A stretch of DNA of 10,054 nt. Origin: DATHYU01 sp033722675. Its GTDB lineage: Bacteria; Actinomycetota; Acidimicrobiia; Spongiisociales; UBA11373. Each line of letters starts with the position of its first letter. Position 1 is the first letter of the stretch. The translations under genes and the position numbers were made by a program. The stretch lies in contig JAWVYO010000086.1 of assembly GCA_033722675.1 (NCBI GenBank), positions 1 through 10,054 on the forward strand. The letters run 5' to 3'. Below are positions 5,910-10,054 of the stretch, piece after piece. The notes beneath the pieces were generated by a model. It saw only the letters and a program-made list of their open reading frames with translations. It was not told the DNA's origin and did no database searches.

Positions 5910-7431
5910 GTTCGAGCGGTTCGAGGAGGCTGCGGCGGTCGCCCGGCGGGGCGGCCCCGAAAAGTACCACGAACGCCTGGCCGAACGCGACAAGCGCTTC
6001 GTGCGCGACCGGATCGACCTCCTCTGCGACGAGGGATCGTTCGTCGAGGACGGGCTGCTCGCCAATGCGCTGGCCGACGACACGCTGGGGGCCGACGGCG
6101 TCGTGACCGGTCGCGGCCTCGTCGACGGCCGTCCGGTCGTCGTGATCGCCAACGACCCGACCGTGAAGGCGGGCTCGTGGGGCGCCCGAACGGTCGAGAA
6201 GATGATCCGGGCGCTCGAGGCCGCCTACGACGAGCGCCTCCCCGTCGTGTACCTCGTCGACTCGGCCGGGGCACGCATCACCGACCAGGTCGATCTCTTC
6301 CCGGGGCGGCGGGGTGCGGGAAAGATCTTCTACAACCAGGTGCGGCTGTCCGGCCGGGTGCCCCAGGTGTGCTGCCTGTTCGGGCCGTCCGCGGCCGGCG
6401 GCGCGTACATCCCCGCCTTCTGCGACGTCGTGATCATGGTGGAGGGCAGGGCTTCGATGTATCTCGGTTCGCCGCGCATGGCGGAGATGGTGATCGGCGA
6501 GCAGACGACGCTCGAGGAGATGGGCGGCGCGCGGATGCACTGTTCGGTGAGCGGGTGCGGCGACGCCCTCGTGGAGTCCGACGAGGAGGCCATCGAGTGG
6601 GCCCGCCTCTACCTCTCCTACGTCCCCGCGGACTTCTCTCAGGACCCGCCGCTCTACGAGTTCACCGAGCCCGAGGACGTGGGCCCGCTGCGGGACGTCA
6701 TCCCCACCGACGAGACGAAGGGCTACGACATGCGGCGCCTGCTGCGCGGGATCGTCGACGCCGACAGCCTCCACGAGATCAAAGAGTTGTTCGCCCCGGA
6801 GGTGATCACCAGCTTCGCCCGCATCGGCGGACGTCCGGTCGGGATCGTCGCCTCCCAGCCCAGCCACCTCGGGGGGGTGCTCTTCGTCGATTCGGCCGAC
6901 AAGGCGGCGCGATTCATCTGGCTCTGCGACGCCTTCAACCTCCCGTTGATCTTCCTCGCCGACGTCCCCGGGTTCATGATCGGGACCGACGTGGAGCGCC
7001 AGGGCATCATCCGGGCGGGCGCGAAGATGCTCACCGCCATCGCCGAGGCGACCGTCCCGCGCATCTCCGTCATCGTCCGCAAGGCCTACGGCGCGGGCCT
7101 CTACGCCTTCTCGGGGCCCGGGTTCCGTCCCGACGCCACCCTCGCCCTGCCCACCGCCGAGATCGCCGTCATGGGTCCCGAGGCGGCGGTGAACGCCGTG
7201 TACTACAACACGATCCAGGAGCTGCCGGAGGACGAGCGCGAGGCCTTCGTCGCGGAGCACCGCGCCGAGTACGAGGCCGACGTCGATCTGCTCCGCCTCG
7301 CCTCCGACCTCGTCGTCGACGCCGTCGTCGAGCCGGAGGACCTTCGCGAGGAGCTCCTCGTGCGCCTCGCCTACGCCTCGAACAAGGAACGCGGCTTCTC
7401 CGACCGCCGCCACGGCGTGCCACCGGTATGA
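5902..7431 (+). CDS. Acyl-CoA carboxylase, carboxyltransferase (beta) subunit
   Basis: A 509-aa biotin-dependent carboxyltransferase of the propionyl/methylcrotonyl-CoA carboxylase beta (PccB/MccB/AccD) type, normal length. It moves CO2 from carboxybiotin to an acyl-CoA; a biotin carboxylase/BCCP alpha subunit must be encoded elsewhere. The N-terminal crotonase-like half has TVKAGSWG (87-94), DSAGARI (120-126), the oxyanion loop GPSAAGGAYIPAFCD (161-175) and MYLGSPRMAEMVIGE (186-200). The C-terminal half has ASQPSHLGGVLFVDSADKAARF (317-338), ADVPGFMIGTDVE (353-365) and KAYGAGLYAF (394-403), and then PTAEIAVMGPEAAVN (417-431). The GTG at 5902 (8-nt overlap with der) is chosen for its GGAG and for the N terminus fitting the family. 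KAYGAGLYAF resembles MCC-type more than PCC-type enzymes, but the substrate cannot be read from sequence. The short ORF that follows is joined by an ATGA overlap. Confidence 0.93.
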   Translation: MSEFERFEEAAAVARRGGPEKYHERLAERDKRFVRDRIDLLCDEGSFVEDGLLANALADDTLGADGVVTGRGLVDGRPVVVIANDPTVKAGSWGARTVEKMIRALEAAYDERLPVVYLVDSAGARITDQVDLFPGRRGAGKIFYNQVRLSGRVPQVCCLFGPSAAGGAYIPAFCDVVIMVEGRASMYLGSPRMAEMVIGEQTTLEEMGGARMHCSVSGCGDALVESDEEAIEWARLYLSYVPADFSQDPPLYEFTEPEDVGPLRDVIPTDETKGYDMRRLLRGIVDADSLHEIKELFAPEVITSFARIGGRPVGIVASQPSHLGGVLFVDSADKAARFIWLCDAFNLPLIFLADVPGFMIGTDVERQGIIRAGAKMLTAIAEATVPRISVIVRKAYGAGLYAFSGPGFRPDATLALPTAEIAVMGPEAAVNAVYYNTIQELPEDEREAFVAEHRAEYEADVDLLRLASDLVVDAVVEPEDLREELLVRLAYASNKERGFSDRRHGVPPV

Positions 7432-7577
7432 CGGGCCGCGACGACCTCGACGACGCCGCCCCCGCGAACGGCGCCGAGGAGTTCGAGCCGGCACCGCTCG
7501 GCTTCAAGATCGTGCTCGCGGCCGCCATCGGGTACCTCGTCCTCAGGGTCGTCCAGATGGTCGGCTGGATGTTCTGA
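7428..7577 (+). CDS. Small single-pass membrane protein, 49 aa
   Basis: An unrecognised 49-residue protein. The first 22 residues are acidic and hydrophilic (MTGRDDLDDAAPANGAEEFE), followed by one hydrophobic segment from about residue 25 to 47 (FKIVLAAAIGYLVLRVVQMVGWMF). The ATG overlaps the stop of the carboxyltransferase gene as ATGA, a classic sign of coupled translation, so it is probably a real gene and a functional partner. Small subunits next to carboxyltransferases are known (epsilon subunits of actinobacterial acyl-CoA carboxylases, gamma subunits of sodium-pumping decarboxylases). This one matches neither by motif: the actinobacterial epsilon subunits are soluble, and in gamma subunits the membrane helix is at the N terminus. 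A membrane anchor for the carboxylase is a hypothesis only. Confidence 0.7.
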   Translation: MTGRDDLDDAAPANGAEEFEPAPLGFKIVLAAAIGYLVLRVVQMVGWMF

Positions 7578-7604
7578 CCAGCCGGGTAGGAGCCACCCCG
7601 CTGG
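7578..7604 (+). terminator. Weak hairpin after the small membrane gene
   Basis: CCAGC (7578-7582) pairs with GCTGG (7600-7604), and with one bulged C the next three pairs are GGG (7584-7586) with CCC (7597-7599). It starts directly after the TGA of the 49-aa gene. There is no T-run, so if it terminates transcription it does so in the U-poor way common in high-GC bacteria. It could also be incidental. Confidence 0.4.
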
Positions 7605-7610
7605 CATCAT
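7605..7610 (+). promoter_or_regulatory. Possible -10 box for a leaderless GTG-start mRNA
   Basis: CATCAT ends 6 nt before the GTG at 7617 and matches four of six positions of TATAAT. No Shine-Dalgarno lies before this GTG, which fits a leaderless message. The same hexamer is the best -10 candidate for the minus-strand gene at 9757. No -35 is seen here, so support is thin. Confidence 0.25.
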
Positions 7611-7616
7611 CGGCCC

Positions 7617-8822
7617 GTGTCCATACGTGTCGACACCGGCCACGAACCCCGCCCCTCCCGTCCGGGGTGGATCTGGCTCGTCGTCCTCGGGATCGGATTC
7701 CTGGCCTTCCTGGGCGTCGCGGAACTGACGGGCGGGGACACGGCGACCTCGACCACCACGCTCCCCGCCGACGCGCTCACCACGACCACGTCCGGAGCGC
7801 CGGTCGGCACGCTGGCGCTGCCCTCCGCCCCCGACTTCGATCGCCAGGTGGCCCGGATCGACGGCTTCTCGGGCTGGGTCGTCGCCACCGTGGGGCTCGG
7901 TGACACCCGGCTCGAGTACACCGACGGGGACACGGTGGGCGTCAGGAACCTCCCGCCCCGGACCGAGGACACGATGCGCACCGACGCCTCGGGCACGCTG
8001 GTGGCGGGCCTCGGCGGCGTCGACGGGCGGAGCCTCATCGTGGGACGGACGACCGGCGACCTCTACGCCGTCGACCTGGACGCGACCAGCTTCGCATGGC
8101 ATCGCGACGCCCCCGGTGCCCTCGCCTGGCTGCAGGAGGTGGACGACACGATCCGCCTCTCCACCTCCGACGTCACCCCGGGCTCGGGCACCCCGATGAA
8201 CACCGATGCCGCGCTCACCGAGGGCCTCGAGGACCCGGTCCTCGTGGGCTGGGACTTCCAGCGCTACGTCATCGAGACCGGCGCCCACGGAGGCACGATC
8301 GTGACCGTCGACCGCCAGGCCCGGGAGCAGTGGCGGCACCCGGGTGCCGACGCCGCGCTCCACGGCGACGACCTCGTGGTCGTCCGCGGCATGAGCCCGG
8401 CGGGCGTCGTGTTCGACTTCCTCTCCCTCCGATCGGGCGAGGTGATCGACACCTGGTTCTTCCCCGACACGATCCAGGCGCTCGCCTCGGACCCCGGCCT
8501 CCGGATGCTGGCGATGACCGTCGCCGACGTCGCCGTCGGGACCGCCGACGACGGCACCGGGGTGGAGACGACCCGGCTGATCCTCGTGGACACCCGGACG
8601 ATGCAGATCGCCCGGTCGGTGGGGCTCCCGTACCGGGCATGGGAGCCGACGTGGAGCCACGACGGGCGCTTCGTGCTCCTCGGGGGCACCGACGACGCCG
8701 GTAGCCACGTGGTCCTCGCCTACGACAGCGTCGAGGACACGGTCCATACCGTCGAGTTCTCGGACTGGATCCGCCGCGTGGAGAGCGTCGAGCGCCTCGC
8801 CCGCCTGTTCGAGAACGGCTGA
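7617..8822 (+). CDS. Membrane-anchored protein with propeller-like extracytoplasmic domain, function unknown
   Basis: A 401-aa protein I cannot assign to a named family. Residues 1-17 are polar with arginines, residues 18-37 form one membrane helix (WIWLVVLGIGFLAFLGVAEL), and residues 41-70 are a Thr/Ala/Pro-rich linker (STTT, TTTTSG). This suggests an uncleaved signal-anchor with the bulk outside the cell. The remaining 330 residues are beta-rich, with repeated strand-turn patterns such as GRTTGDLYAVDLD (143-155), GTIVTVDRQAREQWRHPG and TRLILVDTRTMQIARSVG. The clearest is WEPTWSHDGRFVLLGGT (342-358), which resembles a TolB or WD40-like blade. No catalytic motif is visible. The GTG start at 7617 puts the helix in the usual place and no Shine-Dalgarno precedes it. 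The C-terminal fragment at 9885-10054 on the minus strand shows a similar WS-DG blade. Confidence 0.8.
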   Translation: MSIRVDTGHEPRPSRPGWIWLVVLGIGFLAFLGVAELTGGDTATSTTTLPADALTTTTSGAPVGTLALPSAPDFDRQVARIDGFSGWVVATVGLGDTRLEYTDGDTVGVRNLPPRTEDTMRTDASGTLVAGLGGVDGRSLIVGRTTGDLYAVDLDATSFAWHRDAPGALAWLQEVDDTIRLSTSDVTPGSGTPMNTDAALTEGLEDPVLVGWDFQRYVIETGAHGGTIVTVDRQAREQWRHPGADAALHGDDLVVVRGMSPAGVVFDFLSLRSGEVIDTWFFPDTIQALASDPGLRMLAMTVADVAVGTADDGTGVETTRLILVDTRTMQIARSVGLPYRAWEPTWSHDGRFVLLGGTDDAGSHVVLAYDSVEDTVHTVEFSDWIRRVESVERLARLFENG

Positions 8823-8856
8823 CCCGGGAGGCGATCCGGCGACGCCCTCGCACCAC

Positions 8857-8862
8857 TATCCT
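8857..8862 (+). promoter_or_regulatory. Possible -10 box of the tRNA-Pro promoter
   Basis: TATCCT fits TAnnnT and is identical to the hexamer upstream of der, including the preceding C. Transcription would start near 8869, leaving a leader of about 5 nt before the mature tRNA. No -35 match is found 17 nt upstream. Confidence 0.4.
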
Positions 8863-8873
8863 GGCCTGCCACA

Positions 8874-8951
8874 CGGGCTGTGGCGCAGCTTGGTTAGCGC
8901 GCTTGACTGGGGGTCAAGAGGTCGCCGGTTCAAATCCGGCCAGCCCGACCA
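8874..8951 (+). tRNA. tRNA-Pro (anticodon GGG), CCA encoded
   Basis: A full cloverleaf can be drawn by eye. The acceptor stem CGGGCTG (8874-8880) pairs perfectly with CAGCCCG (8941-8947), with discriminator A 8948 and encoded CCA 8949-8951. The D stem GCGC (8883-8886) pairs with GCGC (8897-8900) around a loop containing GGTTA. The anticodon stem CTTGA (8902-8906) pairs with TCAAG (8914-8918), and the loop CTGGGGG places GGG at 8909-8911. The T stem GCCGG (8924-8928) pairs with CCGGC (8936-8940) around TTCAAAT. The anticodon GGG reads CCC and CCU proline codons; CCC is heavily used in this DNA. G follows the anticodon, as in other proline tRNAs. Confidence 0.97.
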
Positions 8952-8983
8952 GCGCGATCCCCTGCAGTGGCAGGGGATCGTGC
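8952..8983 (+). terminator. Strong hairpin terminator behind tRNA-Pro
   Basis: A 14-bp stem with one G-U pair: GCGCGATCCCCTGC (8952-8965) against GCAGGGGATCGTGC (8970-8983), loop AGTG. It begins at the base right after CCA. There is no T-tract, but the stem is long and GC-rich. Termination of the tRNA transcript is the simplest role; it may also help define the 3' end for processing. Confidence 0.75.
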
Positions 8984-9013
8984 GTTCGGTGGCATCGACC
9001 GATGGGCCGAACG
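8983..9013 (+). repeat. Second hairpin downstream of tRNA-Pro
   Basis: CGTTCGG (8983-8989) pairs with CCGAACG (9007-9013), and inside it CATC (8993-8996) pairs with GATG (9001-9004). It abuts the first hairpin, sharing base 8983. It may be a back-up terminator or part of the leader of the gene at 9112. Between 9014 and 9090 I see no other structure, no ORF with coding character and no clear promoter. Confidence 0.5.
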
Positions 9014-9090
9014 TCCCTGCCGCTCGGGACCTTCGGTGGCTCAAGACCGCCTCCCGCCTGCCGACGACGACCCCACGGGGGAACGGACGT

Positions 9091-9104
9091 CCTCCGGAAG
9101 GAGG
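9091..9104 (+). promoter_or_regulatory. Hairpin sequestering the Shine-Dalgarno of the zinc-ribbon gene
   Basis: CCTCC (9091-9095) pairs exactly with GGAGG (9100-9104) across a GGAA tetraloop, a GNRA-type loop known to be stable. GGAGG is the Shine-Dalgarno of the gene starting at ATG 9112, 7 nt downstream. CCTCC is also the anti-Shine-Dalgarno sequence itself. The stem is short (5 bp, four G-C pairs), so it could melt easily. Regulation of translation is an inference. Confidence 0.5.
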
Positions 9105-9111
9105 CCAGGGA

Positions 9112-9384
9112 ATGTGGCTCAGGATCAGGTGCGACGGCTGCGTCGCCGACGTCGCCGTCGAGGCCCGCGAGCTCGTGTTGCATCACGGCGCGGACGCCAG
9201 CTACGAGTTCGCCTGTCCCGGCTGCGGCACCATCGATCGGCGTCCCGCCGACCACCGCGTGGCGACCACGCTCCTGGCCCTCGGCGTCACCTCCACGGTC
9301 GACCACCCGCCGATCACCGAACGGGACATCGCGGCGTTCATGCAGCGATTCGACGACGAGGCGGCCGCGCTCCTCGACCGTTGA
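9112..9384 (+). CDS. Small zinc-ribbon protein, 90 aa
   Basis: A 90-residue protein with two CxxC knuckles, CDGC (7-10) and CPGC (35-38), separated by a predicted beta hairpin; this is the layout of a zinc ribbon. The second half is helical (HRVATTLLALGVT, then PPITERDIAAFMQRFDDEAAALL). Small actinobacterial proteins of similar plan, a ribbon followed by a PP-(L/I)T-x-x-D motif and a helix, are known to me but have no established function. The ATG at 9112 has an excellent Shine-Dalgarno (AAGGAGG, spacing 7), which excludes the longer open frame that would run through the tRNA. DNA, RNA or protein binding are all possible. It is single-gene, with hairpins on both sides. Confidence 0.82.
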   Translation: MWLRIRCDGCVADVAVEARELVLHHGADASYEFACPGCGTIDRRPADHRVATTLLALGVTSTVDHPPITERDIAAFMQRFDDEAAALLDR

Positions 9385-9387
9385 GAT

Positions 9388-9411
9388 CGCACGGCGTCGC
9401 GTCGCCGTGCG
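9388..9411. terminator. Bidirectional hairpin terminator between convergent genes
   Basis: CGCACGGCG (9388-9396) is exactly complementary to CGCCGTGCG (9403-9411), loop TCGCGT. It begins 3 nt after the stop of the plus-strand gene and lies 38 nt beyond the stop of the minus-strand gene, so it could end both transcripts. No T-run on either side. Confidence 0.65.
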
Positions 9412-9446
9412 GGAAGCACCGGCCGCGGGAAGGTTCCACCGGCCGC
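9411..9446. repeat. Short imperfect direct repeat
   Basis: GGGAAG followed by CACCGGCCGC occurs at 9411-9426 and again at 9427-9446, the second copy with GTTC inserted between the two parts. The copies are adjacent, in the short gap between two convergent genes. This looks like a local duplication with small later change; no function is evident. Confidence 0.5.
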
Positions 9447-9448
9447 CC

Positions 9449-9757
9449 TCAGCTCGAGACGACGTCGCAGTCGGGACACACGAGGAGGGGGCCACGTGGC
9501 TCCCTCCGTCTCCCGCAGCTACACCGCTCGACGTGGACCTCGGGTCGCCGACGGGCGCGCCGGCGCACCACGGTCCGTGAACCCGACCGTCGCACGGCGT
9601 CGACGATCCGGTCCGCGAGGATCCCGAGGGCGAGGATGCCGCACATCCAGGAGAGGACGAAGGCCGTGGCGCCGGGCAATCCGTCGAGGCGCGTCGAAGC
9701 GAACATGGACGCGGCCGCACCGGCTCCCAGCAACGCCCCGATCGCCGTGCTCCGCAT
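9449..9757 (-). CDS. Two-helix membrane protein with C-terminal Cys cluster, about 102 aa
   Basis: An unrecognised protein. From the ATG at 9757 it has a hydrophobic segment at about residues 4-20, a second at about 29-48 (GATAFVLSWMCGILALGILA), an Arg-rich stretch (RRSGSRTVVRRRARRR, 56-71) pointing to a cytoplasmic C terminus, and a final CxC (79-81) and CPDC (94-97) that could bind zinc. An in-frame TTG at 9781 would add 8 residues. I prefer the ATG because GGAGG lies 3 nt before it (short spacing) and because the best promoter (-35 9795-9800, -10 9772-9777) would start transcription downstream of that TTG. It converges with the zinc-ribbon gene. The overlapping plus-strand frame here is Arg-rich with no protein-like pattern. 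Confidence 0.68.
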   Translation of the reverse strand: MRSTAIGALLGAGAAASMFASTRLDGLPGATAFVLSWMCGILALGILADRIVDAVRRSGSRTVVRRRARRRPEVHVERCSCGRRREPRGPLLVCPDCDVVSS

Positions 9758-9771
9758 ATCCCTCCGACCAG

Positions 9772-9800
9772 ATGATGGCAAACACCGGTCCCACCGTCAG
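9772..9800 (-). promoter_or_regulatory. Probable promoter of the two-helix membrane protein
   Basis: On the minus strand CTGACG (9795-9800) and CATCAT (9772-9777) are separated by exactly 17 nt, each matching four of six sigma-70-type consensus positions. The start of transcription would fall near 9765, leaving a very short leader holding GGAGG before the ATG at 9757. This is the best-formed -35/-10 pair in the window. Confidence 0.5.
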
Positions 9801-9863
9801 GGCCGTTCGGCCCTATTCCCTGGGAGGCGGGGCCGAAGGGCCCTCACCGATCCCTTCGATCGG
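9799..9863. repeat. Cluster of three perfect hairpins between two minus-strand genes
   Basis: Hairpin 1 is AGGGCC (9799-9804) with GGCCCT (9809-9814), loop GTTC. Hairpin 2 is GGGCC (9830-9834) with GGCCC (9839-9843), loop GAAG. Hairpin 3 is CCGATC (9847-9852) with GATCGG (9858-9863), loop CCTTC. A longer arm pair GACCC (9863-9867) and GGGTC (9888-9892) reaches into the end of the upstream gene. Hairpins 1 and 2 share the GGGCC stem with different loops. They lie just after the stop of the minus-strand gene ending at 9885, so composite termination is the simplest reading. Hairpin 1 touches the -35 box of the next gene. Confidence 0.6.
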
Positions 9864-9884
9864 ACCCGGCCCTCGACCTCTGGC

Positions 9885-10054
9885 TCAGGGTCGGATCAGG
9901 AGGCCACCCGTCACGGGTTCGTCGTAGCCGAGGGTCGTGGTGATACCGGTCTCCACCTCGAGCAGCTGGACCACGTCGGTGGTCCCGTCCGAGGTCACCC
10001 CCGTGATCACGAGGCGCTCGTCGCCGTCGCTCCAGTGGAGGTCGTGGACCTCGA
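9885..10054 (-). CDS. Propeller-like protein, C-terminal fragment (partial)
   Basis: The last 55 residues of a minus-strand gene that enters from the right edge; the first complete codon visible is at 10052 and the TGA is at 9885-9887. The fragment reads as alternating strands and turns: HWSDGDERLVITGVT, then TTDVVQLLEVETGITTTLGY and the ending GGLLIRP. The WS-DG turn followed by a hydrophobic strand and a second strand is what a TolB or WD40-like propeller blade looks like. It resembles the last blade of the membrane-anchored protein at 7617-8822. Codon use is in keeping with its neighbours. Identity and N-terminal layout cannot be judged from this fragment. Confidence 0.75.
   Translation of the reverse strand, partial: EVHDLHWSDGDERLVITGVTSDGTTDVVQLLEVETGITTTLGYDEPVTGGLLIRP

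Noticed and set aside
4548..6152. 534-residue minus-strand frame antisense to der
   Set aside because: Shadow of der; no recognisable motif, and no Shine-Dalgarno or promoter at its start.
5872..7494. 540-residue minus-strand frame antisense to the carboxyltransferase gene
   Set aside because: His/Asp/Val-rich mirror of the real gene, no family pattern.
8830..8846. GGCG...CGCC hairpin as terminator of the propeller-like gene
   Set aside because: Only 4 bp with a 9-nt loop and no T-run; too weak to support in DNA of this composition.
8874..9013. tRNA 3' end as an integration (att) site
   Set aside because: No integrase gene, no second copy of the tRNA 3' end and no phage-like genes are present in the window.
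8856..9044. Minus-strand 62-residue frame containing WPDLNRRPLDPQSSALTK
   Set aside because: This is the well-known false protein produced by translating the antisense of a proline tRNA gene; the tRNA cloverleaf explains the sequence fully.
8903..9580. Plus-strand 225-residue frame starting in the tRNA (GGQEVAGSNPASPT)
   Set aside because: Another classic tRNA-derived false translation; it continues out of frame over the zinc-ribbon gene and the convergent membrane-protein gene, with Arg/Pro/Ser-rich, non-protein-like composition.
9496..9927. Plus-strand 143-residue frame in the right-hand region
   Set aside because: Very rich in Arg, Ser and Pro, lies antisense to the two-helix membrane gene and across the hairpin cluster, with no Shine-Dalgarno.

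Overview
This window looks like chromosomal core DNA from a high-GC actinobacterium. The run scpA, scpB, rluB, cmk, der is the order known from actinomycetes such as Mycobacterium. The base composition is strongly GC-skewed at third codon positions, which also produces many long spurious antisense frames. The presence of aroA and ispH inside this run, and the unassigned proteins around it, suggest a lineage away from the well-studied genera. An Acidimicrobiia-like organism is my guess, not something the sequence proves.

Left part (1-3478, plus strand): a tightly packed operon holding the end of scpA, then scpB, rluB, aroA and cmk. Neighbours overlap or nearly touch (overlaps of 4, 22 and 13 nt, and one 4-nt gap), so translation is probably coupled. 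Functions run from chromosome segregation (ScpAB with SMC) through 23S rRNA pseudouridylation and the shikimate pathway to CMP kinase. rluB has no NTG start codon where the protein should begin; an ATC with a Shine-Dalgarno sequence sits there instead.

Middle (3465-7604): ispH, the last enzyme of the MEP isoprenoid pathway, lies on the minus strand. It overlaps the cmk tail by 14 nt and shares a 69-bp divergent promoter region with der. der (ribosome-assembly GTPase) is followed by an acyl-CoA carboxylase carboxyltransferase subunit and a 49-aa single-pass membrane protein, joined by 8-nt and 4-nt overlaps. A perfect 10-bp hairpin covers both the Shine-Dalgarno sequence and the GTG start of the carboxyltransferase gene.

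Right part (7605-10054): short, less conserved genes. They are a membrane-anchored propeller-like protein, a tRNA-Pro(GGG) gene followed by tandem hairpins, a 90-aa zinc-ribbon protein whose Shine-Dalgarno is buried in a small GGAA-loop hairpin, a convergent membrane protein with a C-terminal Cys cluster, a cluster of three hairpins, and the C-terminal end of a second propeller-like protein on the minus strand. There is no sign of phage, transposons, CRISPR or a defence island. The most interesting signals are regulatory: start-codon usage and RBS-masking hairpins.
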